64,000 nucleotides of DNA, taken from positions 62,001 to 126,000 of the forward strand of contig NZ_PNQZ01000061.1 of assembly GCF_003994335.1 (NCBI RefSeq), read 5' to 3'. Position 1 is the first letter of the stretch. Every line of letters begins with the position of its first letter. The notes below the pieces were generated by a model. That model saw only the letters and a list, made by a program, of their open reading frames with translations. It had not been told where the DNA came from and searched no databases. Positions 37,090-46,192 of this stretch are shown here, piece after piece. The translations under genes were made by a program, and so were the position numbers. This DNA is from Asaia sp. W19 (GTDB lineage Bacteria > Pseudomonadota > Alphaproteobacteria > Acetobacterales > Acetobacteraceae).

Positions 37090-37691
37090 GGTGCGGCCCT
37101 CCCGGGAGAGGTCATGGTTTCAACTCCCGTGCTCTCCTCGAGGCTCGTGCGATCCGGAAGGTCTGTCGGATAGGTGCTGCGTAACAGGCGCATGACCGCA
37201 CCGAGCCAGCAGGAAAGCGCCGTACCCAGCCCCGCGACCGCCAGATGATAGGGAGGGGGCAGGGGTAGCGAGCCAAGCGTGATGATCATGATGGCCATGC
37301 CCGTTGCCAGGTGAACCGGCTCGTTCATGGCCCGACCGAGAGGCAGATAGGAGCCGCCAATGATCATTCCGGCCGCAATGATCATCAGATTGGGGCGGTG
37401 CAGCATGCCAGTGATCGTCCCGGCAAGAAACAGGAGAATGATCCGTGCGCGCCTTGCCCGTTTGGCCAGCGCGTGATCGATCACGATCTCGGGCCGGGCG
37501 AGAGCGAGATCACGGGTGAGAAAACCCCAGGCCAGCGGCGCGCTGATGATCCCGATTGCCGCCAGTGAGTAGCTGGGTGAAACGGAGAGGGCCGAGAGAC
37601 CGCGTGAAGCCCAGATCGCAGCGAAGGCGAGGCCTGTCAGATCGGTCGCGGCGTAGCGCAGCAGGTGCTTGCGGGGTGAGGCAGGTGTCAT
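37086..37691 (-). CDS. Membrane protein coupled to DesK/DesR pair
   Basis: The 201-residue protein has about six hydrophobic segments and a central GGSYLPLGRAMNEPVH motif, and ends in a hydrophilic tail. It is the first gene of the two-component operon and overlaps the kinase start. It resembles, weakly, the membrane protein at 7230-7817 and DUF7010 proteins in length and in the late P-x-G motif. Possible roles are an accessory sensor or an output of the system; neither can be shown. Confidence 0.75.
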   Translation of the reverse strand: MTPASPRKHLLRYAATDLTGLAFAAIWASRGLSALSVSPSYSLAAIGIISAPLAWGFLTRDLALARPEIVIDHALAKRARRARIILLFLAGTITGMLHRPNLMIIAAGMIIGGSYLPLGRAMNEPVHLATGMAIMIITLGSLPLPPPYHLAVAGLGTALSCWLGAVMRLLRSTYPTDLPDRTSLEESTGVETMTSPGRAAP

Positions 37692-37974
37692 AGCGAGGCT
37701 CCCATGATCAGGACATCATGGAGCGATCATGGGGCAGCGCCAGCCCGGAAAGAAGTGTGCGTCGTCACGCCGTGATTCTGACGCGACGTGACATTTTGTT
37801 CAGCTGCGCAGGAGGTAGCTCGCCAATCGCTTCTGTCCGCGCCACATTCGGCGTTTGTCCGGAACGGGCGCGTCAGACCGGTTGAAGTTCATCCCGCCAG
37901 GGTTCCATAAGGAAACGGCGGCAGGGAGCCCTCACGGAGCTCCCTGCCATAGGCATTCGCGGTGCAGCGCAGCT
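37692..37974. other. Gap between two-component operon and tyrS
   Basis: No gene is visible. The left part must carry the minus-strand promoter of the two-component operon and the right part the tyrS terminator hairpin at 37920-37948. Confidence 0.5.
37920..37948 (-). terminator. Hairpin downstream of tyrS
   Basis: GGCAGGGAGC (37920-37929) and GCTCCCTGCC (37939-37948) form a perfect 10-bp stem 26 bases after the tyrS stop. On the minus strand only a short T stretch follows (GTTTCC). Confidence 0.65.
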
Positions 37975-39231
37975 TCAGACGGGGCGAATCAGGAGGTGGC
38001 GCTTCTTTCCCGAAGAGAGCTTGAGCGCGCCCTCAACGAGATCCGAGATGCCGATTACCTGGTTCTCGTCGTGAATCGCGCGATCATTGAGGCGCGCCCC
38101 GCCGCCACGGATCAGACGACGTGCCTCGCTATTCGTGGCGACCAGACCTGATTCGCCGAATAGACGAAAGGCCGGAATACCTGCTTCCAGATCGGCACGG
38201 GGAAGATCGCGCGACGGCAGATCCGCAGCGAGGCTGCCTGCCTCGAAAGCCTGTCGTGCTGTCTCCGCCGCTGCAAGGGCGGCGTCGCGACCATGGCAGA
38301 TTGCGGTGGCTTCGGTGGCGAGGATTTTCTTGGCCTCGTTGATTTCGGCCCCTTCAAGGGCACCCAGCCGCTCGCATTCCTCGACAGGCAGATCGGTGAA
38401 GAACTTGAGGAAGCGTCCCACATCGGCATCCTCCGTGTTGCGCCAGAACTGCCAGTACTCAAATACGGGTAGTTTTTCGGCGCTCACCCAGGTGGCTCCC
38501 TTTGCCGACTTCCCCATCTTGACGCCGGAAGCGGTGGTAACGAGCGGGGTAGTCAAGCCAAAAACCTGCTTGCCATCTGTCCGCCGTGCCAGATCGATCC
38601 CTGCCACAATGTTCCCCCACTGATCAGAGCCTCCCATCTGCAGGACGGCACCATGGCGCCGATTCAACTCGCGGAAATCATAGGACTGGAGAATGGAGTA
38701 GTTGAACTCCAGAAAGGTCAGTCCCTGTTCGCGGTCCAGACGCTGCTTCACGCTGTCGAAAGAGAGCATGCGGCTGATGGAGAAATGGACGCCCACATCC
38801 TGGAGCAGTTCAATATAGGAGAGGCGGTCAAGCCAGTCGGCATTATTGACCAGCATGGCATCGCTGGCGCCTGTGCCAAAGCTCAGGAACTGGCGCAGGC
38901 TGATCTCGATCCCGGACAGGTTATGCGTGAGCTTTTCGGGGCTCATCAGGGCGCGTGCCTCGTCGCGAAAGGACGGATCGCCGATCTTGGCCGTGCCGCC
39001 CCCCATGAGCGCGATTGGGCGATGGCCATGTTTCTGCATCAGGCGTAGCATCATGATCGAGAGCGCATTGCCCACATGCAGCGAGTCTGCAGTGGGGTCG
39101 AAGCCGATATAGCCTGTTACAATGCCCGCGAGCATCGCCTCATCGAGGGCGACCAGGTCGGTACACTGGAAAATATAGCCCCGAGCGTCAGCCTCTTTCA
39201 GGAAGGGACTTTTCAGCACGTATTCAGCCAT
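37975..39231 (-). CDS. tyrS: Tyrosine--tRNA ligase
   Basis: The 418-residue class I synthetase charges tRNA-Tyr. The HIGH-type motif is ADSLHVGN, the tyrosine-binding region includes GGSDQWGNIVAGIDL, and the KMSKS-type loop reads KMGKS. A C-terminal S4 domain (EARRLIRGGGARLNDRAI) is present. ATG 39231 (MAEYVLKSP) was chosen because GGAT lies upstream; a GTG at 39246 would add five residues. A terminator hairpin follows it. Confidence 0.97.
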   Translation of the reverse strand: MAEYVLKSPFLKEADARGYIFQCTDLVALDEAMLAGIVTGYIGFDPTADSLHVGNALSIMMLRLMQKHGHRPIALMGGGTAKIGDPSFRDEARALMSPEKLTHNLSGIEISLRQFLSFGTGASDAMLVNNADWLDRLSYIELLQDVGVHFSISRMLSFDSVKQRLDREQGLTFLEFNYSILQSYDFRELNRRHGAVLQMGGSDQWGNIVAGIDLARRTDGKQVFGLTTPLVTTASGVKMGKSAKGATWVSAEKLPVFEYWQFWRNTEDADVGRFLKFFTDLPVEECERLGALEGAEINEAKKILATEATAICHGRDAALAAAETARQAFEAGSLAADLPSRDLPRADLEAGIPAFRLFGESGLVATNSEARRLIRGGGARLNDRAIHDENQVIGISDLVEGALKLSSGKKRHLLIRPV

Positions 39232-39456
39232 ATCGGTTTCATCCACTCAAATCGGGTTGGCTCGGCGTGAGATCACGCTCTGGGCAAAACCCCGTCTCAT
39301 CGAATTGACCCACGCATGCTTCCTTGAAGCGAGCTGGGCGCACAGGGAGTTGACTGCCGTTCGGTTCCTTGCGGCAGGGGGGGTGCTCTAGCATGAAATT
39401 GGGGGAAAGCCGACCTGTCGCCGAAGGCGCGCACCAATAATTCCACCCAGGATAAC

Positions 39457-39481
39457 AAAAAAGGCGGGGACAGCCCCCGCC
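39457..39481 (-). terminator. Intrinsic terminator of the alpha/beta hydrolase gene
   Basis: On the minus strand GGCGGGG-type arms (39481-39475 and 39469-39463) flank a short loop and are followed by six T residues (39462-39457). The plus strand also has a TTTT run after the stem, so it may work both ways. The remaining bases up to tyrS (39232-39456) hold no gene and probably the tyrS promoter. Confidence 0.85.
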
Positions 39482-39533
39482 TTTTCTGCATTTCGTCTGG
39501 CCCGGTTCCGCTCCGGGGAGTCGGGATCGTCTC

Positions 39534-40199
39534 TTAGTCGGCGGCAATCGCAAGAACGCGACGATTACGCATGACCGTCACATGATCTTCCAGAGCAAAC
39601 GCCACCTTATCGGCTTCGCTGGCAAAAATATGGTTGGCACCTTCGAAGACGCGGTAATCGACTTCCACGTTCTTCTGGGTGTTCAGTTTGTCCACTAGCT
39701 TGCGAATGCCGGGCTCGGGAGCCATGTCGTCCTTGTCGCCTGCGATCATGAGTCCACCACAAGGGCAGGGGGCGAGAAAGCCGAAATCATAGTCATTGGC
39801 GGGGGGCGCAACGCTGATCCAGCCACTGATTTCAGGGCGACGCATGAGCAGCTGCATCCCCACGAAAGCACCAAAGGAATACCCCGCAATCCAGAGCTCG
39901 TTCGAGTTCGGATTGACCATCTGCATCCAGTCGAGCGCCGCGGCTGCGTCGGAGATCTCGCCGATACCGCCATCATAGCGGCCCTGCGACCGTCCGACGC
40001 CACGCGAGTTGTAGCGCATGACAGAGAAACCCATTTTCTCGAACGACCGGTACATCGTGTAGGTGATGCGGTTGTTCATGGTGCCGCCATGAAGCGGATG
40101 CGGATGCAGGACCAGAGCGAGCGGCGCATTGGGCTCGTCAGAATGGTGGTAGCGACCCTCCAACCGGCCATCGGGGCCGGCGAACATGACTTCTGGCAT
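39534..40199 (-). CDS. Alpha/beta hydrolase
   Basis: The 221-residue protein starts at ATG 40199 (MPEVMFAGPDGRLEGRYH). It has HPHPLHGGTMNN, an oxyanion-type motif, RGVGRSQG, the nucleophile elbow GYSFGAFVG (Ser) and a late GANHIF with the catalytic His. This small hydrolase type is common next to cysteine desulfurase genes in Alphaproteobacteria. The natural substrate is unknown. A strong terminator follows. Confidence 0.9.
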   Translation of the reverse strand: MPEVMFAGPDGRLEGRYHHSDEPNAPLALVLHPHPLHGGTMNNRITYTMYRSFEKMGFSVMRYNSRGVGRSQGRYDGGIGEISDAAAALDWMQMVNPNSNELWIAGYSFGAFVGMQLLMRRPEISGWISVAPPANDYDFGFLAPCPCGGLMIAGDKDDMAPEPGIRKLVDKLNTQKNVEVDYRVFEGANHIFASEADKVAFALEDHVTVMRNRRVLAIAAD

Positions 40200-40672
40200 C
40201 AAAATGCTTCCGAATTGACCTCCTGCTGGCGGAAACAAGCCGCAGGAGAGACGTGTTTTTATTGGGAAATCGGACCTGCTCCAATGTCAGGAACCTGCAC
40301 AGGGGCAGGCGGTCCCGGGGGGATCAGGTCAGGAAGAACGGCGAGGAAGCGTCAGCCGTGTCGCACCGTGCGCGCTGGTATGGGGGGAGCGGCTGGCCGA
40401 GCGTGAAAACCACGAAGGGATTCGACAGGCGTTGAAACGCACATGGACTGGCTCCTCGACGATGAGGGGATATCGAGTGGATATTCCCTGACGCGGCGTG
40501 GGCTCGGTCGGACTGCCCAAAAGGCCTCCCATGACGGGGGCACCACGCCATCATTGGCGGAGTGTATAACGAGGCTGAAGGGTAAAATTCCACAGAAATC
40601 GTCAGGGGGCATCATTTCCCGATTCTGCGCTTTTGACTTGCACTCCCTCGAATCAGGCCGATTTATAGGCGC
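40200..40672. other. 473-base divergent gap before the desulfurase genes
   Basis: No supported gene is seen. A 77-codon open frame (40443-40676) ends in an ATGA overlap with the desulfurase but has no family resemblance. A promoter-like stretch with TTGACT and TTTATAG lies just before 40673. The hydrolase promoter must lie at the left end. Confidence 0.5.
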
Positions 40673-41761
40673 ATGACGGTTTATCTCGACGCCAATGCTA
40701 CCGAAATTATGCGTGATGAGGCCATGGCCGCCATGGTGGACGCGCTCAGTCTGGCTGGTAATCCGTCATCCGTTCATGGGCCGGGTCGCATCGCGCGACG
40801 TGCGCTCGAGGCGGCGCGCGACCAGGTCGGTCGGTTCTGGAAAGCCGGGCCGGAGCAGGTGATCTTCACCTCGGGGGGCACAGAGGCAAATAGTCTGGCC
40901 ATCCATGCTTTTGGCGCGGGGCGTCGTCTGCTTGTCGGTGCAACGGAACATGACGCAGTCCGTATGGCCGCAAATGAGATTGTGACTCTGCCTGTTCTGG
41001 CTGATGGCCGTTTATGCCTTGAAACTCTCGAGGCCCAGCTCAGGCAGGACGGTCATGCGTTGGTTTGTGTCATGGCGGCCAATAACGAGACCGGTATCCG
41101 CCACCCTGTTGAGGCTGTGCAGGCGCTATGCGCCCGTCACGGGGCCCTGCTTCATGTCGATGCGGTGCAGATTGCCGGGCGTGTGCCTTTCAGTGTCGAG
41201 GGGCTAACCAGCCTCGCTGTCTCCGGGCACAAGGCAGGGGGCAGCAAGGGAGCGGGGGCGCTCATTCTGGGAGCCGAGGGTCATGTCGCCCCCATGATGC
41301 GCGGAGGAGGGCAGGAGCGCGGAAGACGGGGGGGCACCCAGGCACTCCCTGCTATCGTGAGCATGGCTGCCGCGTTCGAGGCCGCAGGGGCACAGGACTG
41401 GAGCCCGGTCGCGGCGCTGCGCGATCGCATCGACAATGCCGCCCTGGCGTGCGGCGCGCGTGTCACTGGAGACAGGCTGGCGGCCCGTCTGCCCAACACA
41501 ACCTCCCTGATACTGCCCGGCGTTTCTGCCCAGACACAGCTGATGATGCTGGATCTGGCCGGATATGCTGTTTCGACCGGGTCGGCCTGTTCGTCAGGGA
41601 AGGTCACGGCCTCTCACGTCCTCGAAGCGATGGGGCTGGGTGCGGTGGCGGCCAATGCCATCCGGGTTTCGCTGCCCTGGAATATCGATGAGGCGGCGAT
41701 CGAGGGTTTCATCGTGGCTTATCAGGCCATGGCTGCCCGGCTGGGAAAGAATGCGGCATGA
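40673..41761 (+). CDS. Cysteine desulfurase (class V aminotransferase), first of two
   Basis: The 362-residue PLP enzyme removes sulfur from cysteine. VYLDANAT starts the fold, the PLP lysine is in AVSGHKAGGSKGAG, and the persulfide cysteine is in STGSACSSGKVTASHVLEAMG. It overlaps the next desulfurase gene by 4 bases (ATGA), so both are made together. The loop type (SSGK) is that of IscS/NifS group I enzymes. Division of labour with its neighbour is unknown; one may serve tRNA thiolation (mnmA is in the same run) and the other Fe-S assembly. Confidence 0.93.
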   Translation: MTVYLDANATEIMRDEAMAAMVDALSLAGNPSSVHGPGRIARRALEAARDQVGRFWKAGPEQVIFTSGGTEANSLAIHAFGAGRRLLVGATEHDAVRMAANEIVTLPVLADGRLCLETLEAQLRQDGHALVCVMAANNETGIRHPVEAVQALCARHGALLHVDAVQIAGRVPFSVEGLTSLAVSGHKAGGSKGAGALILGAEGHVAPMMRGGGQERGRRGGTQALPAIVSMAAAFEAAGAQDWSPVAALRDRIDNAALACGARVTGDRLAARLPNTTSLILPGVSAQTQLMMLDLAGYAVSTGSACSSGKVTASHVLEAMGLGAVAANAIRVSLPWNIDEAAIEGFIVAYQAMAARLGKNAA

Positions 41762-42906
41762 TCTATCTCGATAACCAGGCAACGACACGTTGCGACCCGG
41801 ATGTGCTGGCCAGGATGCTCCCCTGGTTCAGCGAGGATTTCGGCAATCCGCATAGTGAAGGCCATGCGGCAGGTCATCGCGCAGCCGAGGCTGTGGAAAC
41901 CGCGCGGGAAGAAGTGGCCGCGCTGATCGGGGCAATGCCGCGTGAGGTCGTTTTCACCTCCGGCGCGACCGAGGCCAATAATATGGCGATCAAGGGGGCG
42001 GCGCGCTTTCTGGCGCGGCAGGACAGCCCGAGGAAGCGCCTGATCACCGTAGCGACCGAGCATAAATGCGTCCTCGAATCGGTACGGGAACTGGCAAATG
42101 AAGGGTTCGACCCCGTCATCTTGCCCGTCTCGTCCAGCGGTCTTCTCGATCAGGCGCATCTGGCAAAGGCCCTCGAGACGCCGACGGCACTCGTCAGCGT
42201 CATGACTGCCAATAACGAGACCGGGGTCATTCAGGATATTTCTGCCCTATCGGCCATGGCTCGCCAGGCCGGGGCGCTGTTCCACACCGACGCTGCCCAG
42301 GCGGCGGGCAAGATGGCGCTGACTTGTGAGGGCGTCGATCTCATGTCGCTCTCGGCGCATAAGTTCTACGGCCCGAAGGGAGTTGGTGCGCTCTATGTCA
42401 GGCATCGCCCCCGCGCGCGGCTCCTGCCGCTCTTCTCTGGCGGTGGTCAGGAGCGCGGGCTGCGCTCGGGCACATTGCCCACCCCGCTCATCGTGGGATT
42501 TGGACGCGCCGCCCAGCTGGCCCGAGCCAGCCTTGAGGAGGAACAGGTGCGGCTGCGATCCCTGCGCAGAACGTTGCTCGAAGGGCTCGAGACGCTGTTT
42601 CCCGGTATCGGCGTCAATGCGGAGTCAGCGCCAAGGCTCGCTGGCGCGCTTAATCTGATCTTCCCGCCAGGCTATCTGGCGCGGGACGTCATGGCTGCTC
42701 TACCGGAGGTGGCGCTTTCAACGGGCTCGGCTTGTACCTCTGCAGAGGTGTCCCCTTCTTATGTTCTGACGGCCATGGGGCTCGAAGCGAAAGACGCTGC
42801 ACGATGCTTGCGTCTGTCTCTCGGACGCTTTACCTCCACGCCCGAGATCGTGCAGGCACTCAGGCAATTCGAGGGCGCTGCGCGCAAGGCCTATAAGGCT
42901 GCGTAA
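41758..42906 (+). CDS. Cysteine desulfurase (IscS type), second of two
   Basis: The 382-residue PLP enzyme is closer to standard Isc[22 protein letters not shown] lysine in [16 protein letters not shown], and persulfide cysteine in [21 protein letters not shown]. It overlaps the first desulfurase at its start and is followed 23 bases later by a ferredoxin gene. It is likely the sulfur donor for Fe-S cluster assembly and/or MnmA. No iscU, iscA or suf genes are visible in the window. Confidence 0.94.
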   Translation: MIYLDNQATTRCDPDVLARMLPWFSEDFGNPHSEGHAAGHRAAEAVETAREEVAALIGAMPREVVFTSGATEANNMAIKGAARFLARQDSPRKRLITVATEHKCVLESVRELANEGFDPVILPVSSSGLLDQAHLAKALETPTALVSVMTANNETGVIQDISALSAMARQAGALFHTDAAQAAGKMALTCEGVDLMSLSAHKFYGPKGVGALYVRHRPRARLLPLFSGGGQERGLRSGTLPTPLIVGFGRAAQLARASLEEEQVRLRSLRRTLLEGLETLFPGIGVNAESAPRLAGALNLIFPPGYLARDVMAALPEVALSTGSACTSAEVSPSYVLTAMGLEAKDAARCLRLSLGRFTSTPEIVQALRQFEGAARKAYKAA

Positions 42907-42929
42907 CGAACAAGCAGGGTAACAAGAAC

Positions 42930-43244
42930 ATGCCACATATGATTTTCGTCGAGCAGGACGGGTCGCGCAAGGAAGTCGATGCCCCGGTCGGCCTGTCGGT
43001 CCTCGAGATTGCCCATAAGCATGATATCGAACTCGAGGGAGCCTGCGAGGGCTCGCTGGCCTGTGCGACCTGCCATGTAGTGGTCGATCCGGAATGGGCG
43101 GACAAGCTCTCGGCGCCGACGGATGACGAGGAAGACATGCTCGATCTCGCATTCGGTCTCGAAAAAACTTCCCGTCTCGGGTGTCAGATCGTTATGACAG
43201 ACGCGCTGGATGGTCTGGTTGTGCGTCTGCCCAAGACGTCCTGA
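42930..43244 (+). CDS. ISC-type 2Fe-2S ferredoxin
   Basis: The 104-residue protein has the adrenodoxin-like cluster ligands C-x5-C-x2-C ([12 protein letters not shown]) and a fourth Cys in RLGCQIVM, with the [11 protein letters not shown] helix in between. In the ISC system such ferredoxins supply electrons for cluster assembly, which fits its place after two desulfurases. It is separated by 23 bases from the desulfurase and 38 from mnmA. Confidence 0.95.
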   Translation: MPHMIFVEQDGSRKEVDAPVGLSVLEIAHKHDIELEGACEGSLACATCHVVVDPEWADKLSAPTDDEEDMLDLAFGLEKTSRLGCQIVMTDALDGLVVRLPKTS

Positions 43245-43282
43245 CCTCCGCCTGACGCTTTTTCCAGAATAAGAGAGATCTC

Positions 43283-44347
43283 ATGCGTATCCTTGTTGCC
43301 ATGTCGGGAGGCGTGGACAGTTCTGTTGTGGCCGCCCTACTGAAACAGGAAGGGCATGAGGTCATTGGTGCGACGCTGCAGCTTTATGACCACGGTCAGG
43401 CTGTGTCGAAGCCAGGCGCATGCTGTGCCGGGCGCGACATCCTCGACGCGCGCGCTGTCGCCGATCGGCTGGATATCCCCCATTACGTGATCAATGCGGA
43501 AGACCGTTTCCGCAGCAGCGTCATGGCGAGCTTTGCCGATAGTTACGCGCGTGGCGAAACGCCTGTGCCCTGCGTCGCCTGTAATCAGGGGGTGAAGTTC
43601 ACTGACCTGTTGGCCATGGCACGCGATCTGGGCTGCGAGGCAATGGCGACTGGCCATTACGTGCGCCGTCTGGAAGGGGAGGGGCGTGCCGAACTGCATC
43701 GCCCGTCCGATGTCTCACGTGACCAGTCCTGGTTCCTCTTCGCGACCACCCAGGATCAGCTTGATTATCTGCGCTTCCCTCTGGGGGACATGCCGAACAA
43801 GGATGCCGTGCGCCGGAAGGCCGAGGAGTTTGGCCTGGCTATCGCGGCCAAGCCCGACAGCCAGGATATCTGCTTCGTGCCGTCAGGTACGTATGCTTCG
43901 GTCGTCGAGAAGCTGCGCCCTGAGATCCATGGATCGGGCGAGATCGTGGATGAGACAGGCCGCGTGCTTGGCCAGCATGAGGGCATTGCCCGTTACACTG
44001 TCGGGCAGAGCAAGCGCTTGGGCGACATTCATACCAAGGATGGGCGTCGCCAGATCGTCAAGCGTATCGACGCCACGACGCGCCGCATCATCGTCGGCCC
44101 AAAGGATAATGCCGGGAAGCTCGAATTTTCCCTGCGGGACATGAACTGGCTGATCGACCCGTCATCTGAAGGCGTGCGCTGCCACGTTCAGATCCGAGCC
44201 CGCGAGATCACCCGGGAGGCCTGGGTCTATCCTCTTGCCGGGGGGGCGCGCGTGGTATTGGATGAGGCGGCCATGCCCGCGCCGGGTCAGGCCTGCGTGC
44301 TGTATCAGGGCAGCCGCGTTCTAGGCGGGGGCTTCATCCTTTCCTGA
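43283..44347 (+). CDS. mnmA: tRNA-specific 2-thiouridylase MnmA
   Basis: MnmA puts sulfur on U34 of tRNAs for Glu, Gln and Lys, using sulfur relayed from a cysteine desulfurase. The 354-residue protein has the PP-loop SGGVDSSV, the two catalytic cysteines in PCVACN and QDICFVP, and a C-terminal beta-barrel. Its location downstream of two desulfurases and a ferredoxin suggests a shared sulfur-trafficking operon. Confidence 0.96.
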   Translation: MRILVAMSGGVDSSVVAALLKQEGHEVIGATLQLYDHGQAVSKPGACCAGRDILDARAVADRLDIPHYVINAEDRFRSSVMASFADSYARGETPVPCVACNQGVKFTDLLAMARDLGCEAMATGHYVRRLEGEGRAELHRPSDVSRDQSWFLFATTQDQLDYLRFPLGDMPNKDAVRRKAEEFGLAIAAKPDSQDICFVPSGTYASVVEKLRPEIHGSGEIVDETGRVLGQHEGIARYTVGQSKRLGDIHTKDGRRQIVKRIDATTRRIIVGPKDNAGKLEFSLRDMNWLIDPSSEGVRCHVQIRAREITREAWVYPLAGGARVVLDEAAMPAPGQACVLYQGSRVLGGGFILS

Positions 44348-44362
44348 GAGGAGCCGGGTCTT

Positions 44363-45022
44363 ATGGACCGTCTTGTCATTGGTACACGCCGCTATTCTTC
44401 CTGGTCCCTGCGTGGCTGGCTTGCCGTACGCGCGTCGGGGCTTACCGCACCCGATCAGGTGATTGCGCTGCGTGGCGGCGGACAGACCACCGAAATCCAT
44501 GACCTTTCCCCGAACGGGCTCGTTCCTTTTCTGGAACATGACGGGGCGCAGATCTGGGAAAGCCTCGCGATTTGCGAGTATTGCGCCGAGTTCGCTCCGA
44601 GCCTCTGGCCCGAGGAGCGCAAGGCGCGCGCCCATGCACGCAGCATCGCTTCAGAGATGCATTCCGGGTTTCGTGCCCTGCGTCAGGCCCTGCCCATGAA
44701 TCTTGGCCGCGAGGGGCGCGCGCTGCCTGAGATGAATGCCGAGGTGCTCAGGGATATTGCCCGTATCGATGCGCTTTGGGTCGATACATTGGCGCGTTTC
44801 GGCGGGGAAGGGCCCTATCTGTTCGGGACCGTTCTGGGTAATGCGGACATCATGTTCGCTCCGGTCGTTTCCCGTTTCGCGTCCTATGCGGTGGCGCTCT
44901 CCCCGCGGGCAGCGTGTTATCGGGATGCTGTGCTCGCTCATCCGCTCATGAAGGAATGGACGGCCCTTGCAGCCGCAGAGCCCGCGTCCTGGCGTCTCGA
45001 TCCTTATGAGTCACTAGGCTGA
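44363..45022 (+). CDS. Glutathione S-transferase family protein
   Basis: The 219-residue protein has an N-terminal thioredoxin-like domain (RYSSWSLRGWLAVRASG with possible active-site serine, then NGLVPFLEHDG with the cis-proline and WESLAICEYCAE) and an all-helical C-terminal domain. It follows mnmA by 15 bases with GAGGAG upstream and is probably in the same transcript. The substrate is unknown. A perfect palindrome follows its stop. Confidence 0.9.
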   Translation: MDRLVIGTRRYSSWSLRGWLAVRASGLTAPDQVIALRGGGQTTEIHDLSPNGLVPFLEHDGAQIWESLAICEYCAEFAPSLWPEERKARAHARSIASEMHSGFRALRQALPMNLGREGRALPEMNAEVLRDIARIDALWVDTLARFGGEGPYLFGTVLGNADIMFAPVVSRFASYAVALSPRAACYRDAVLAHPLMKEWTALAAAEPASWRLDPYESLG

Positions 45023-45052
45023 TTTTGTACGATCAGCCGCACGACGTCGCCT

Positions 45053-45076
45053 GATACCGCCCGATCGGGCGGTATC
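45053..45076. repeat. 24-base perfect palindrome after the GST gene
   Basis: GATACCGCCC is followed by GATC and then its exact complement GGGCGGTATC. The hairpin lies 30 bases after the GST stop and has no T run. It could end the mnmA-GST transcript or be an operator. Confidence 0.85.
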
Positions 45077-45475
45077 GACACAGTATGGCGATGCAGCGGC
45101 CAGATCAGGCGCAACGCCGACAAGAAAAACGCGCACGCCGATCAATAACGCGTCGCACGCCTCCTATGTCAGGCTTTGGGCAAAAAATTCAAAGTTCATA
45201 ATACAGGATTATTGTTATCTACCGCATAGGTGCAAAGACAATGCGGTTATGTCATTTTCATTACACAGACAGGATTTATAGAGTTTTGAGCTTTATTCAG
45301 TCCTTTCGCTGCGGTTTATGGCAAATCGGGCTTGGCTTATCAGCCCTGTCCTTGTATAAGCCGCGCCAAACCAGCCATACCGTTTTGCTCAGGATACGGG
45401 TTTGGGCCTGTGTCCTTCTCAGGGCTTCTTGCGGAGCGGCAAGGTTCAAGCGATTTGCGTTAAGGACAGACGTGC
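45077..45475. other. Gene-free, AT-richer leader region of dksA
   Basis: No gene is seen. Bases about 45176-45310 are clearly richer in A and T than the surroundings, which suggests promoter and regulatory DNA for dksA. Confidence 0.5.
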
Positions 45476-45889
45476 ATGATCACGCTCCCCCCGGATTATC
45501 GGCCCTCTGACGAAGAAGAGTTCATGAATCCGCTCCAGGTGGAGTTCTTCAGACAGAAATTGCTCCGCTGGCGCAATGATCTGCTCAAGGAAGCCAATCT
45601 GACGCTCGCCAGTCTCTCGGAAGGGGGGATACACGAGGCGGATGTGACCGACCGCGCCAGCGTCGAGACCGATCGTGCGCTGGAACTGAGGACGCGTGAT
45701 CGCGCCCGCAAGCTCATCGGCAAGATCAATCTCGCGCTGCAGCGCGTGGAAAACGGGTCATACGGTTACTGCGAGGAAACGGGCGAGCCGATCGGCCTGC
45801 GGCGTCTTGAAGCGCGTCCGATTGCAACCATGTCGATCGAGGCGCAGGAGCGTCATGAGCGCATGGAAAAAATTCATCGCGACGACTGA
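45476..45889 (+). CDS. dksA: DksA-type RNA polymerase regulator lacking zinc cysteines
   Basis: The 137-residue protein shows the DksA coiled coil (about 20-90, with DVTDRASVETDRALELRTRDR at the tip and following helix) and the YGYCEETGEPIGLRRLEARPIA motif. It should bind RNA polymerase with ppGpp to adjust rRNA and amino acid promoters. Of the four zinc cysteines only the first (YC) remains; the others are Thr, Ser and Ala. Zinc-independent forms are known. It is followed by tRNA-Thr. A GTG/ATG choice does not arise: ATG 45476 is the only nearby start. Confidence 0.93.
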   Translation: MITLPPDYRPSDEEEFMNPLQVEFFRQKLLRWRNDLLKEANLTLASLSEGGIHEADVTDRASVETDRALELRTRDRARKLIGKINLALQRVENGSYGYCEETGEPIGLRRLEARPIATMSIEAQERHERMEKIHRDD

Positions 45890-45918
45890 TTCTTTTACAA
45901 AAAAAGCGCTTTCGGGGC

Positions 45919-45947
45919 TTGCAGCTTTCAGGCTGAGAAGCTACGAA
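45919..45947 (+). promoter_or_regulatory. Putative tRNA-Thr promoter
   Basis: TTGCAG (45919-45924) and TACGAA (45942-45947) are 17 bases apart and end 11 bases before the tRNA. This fits a sigma-70 type promoter, though both boxes are imperfect. Confidence 0.45.
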
Positions 45948-45958
45948 GCGCTCCAGTT

Positions 45959-46033
<75 letters not shown>

Positions 46034-46192
46034 CGATTTTCCTGACAATTCGATTGAGACGCTTGAGCGATTTTTCGGCCTCCGGGACGAGAAAGCGTTT
46101 TGGTGATCGCGTCCTCAGCGGAGCAGCCGTGCTACGGATCTGCTCGTTCGACACCCTCTCATGGGCTCAAGCCATCAGAGTAAGCCAAGCAA

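Noticed and set aside
40417-40440. tmRNA-like stretch GGGATTCGACAGGCGTTGAAA
   Set aside because: It recalls the 5' end of ssrA, but no tag-coding sequence, tRNA-like T arm or partner piece could be found nearby.
40443-40676. 77-codon frame ending in an ATGA overlap with the first desulfurase
   Set aside because: No ribosome site, no family resemblance and atypical composition; the overlap alone is not enough.
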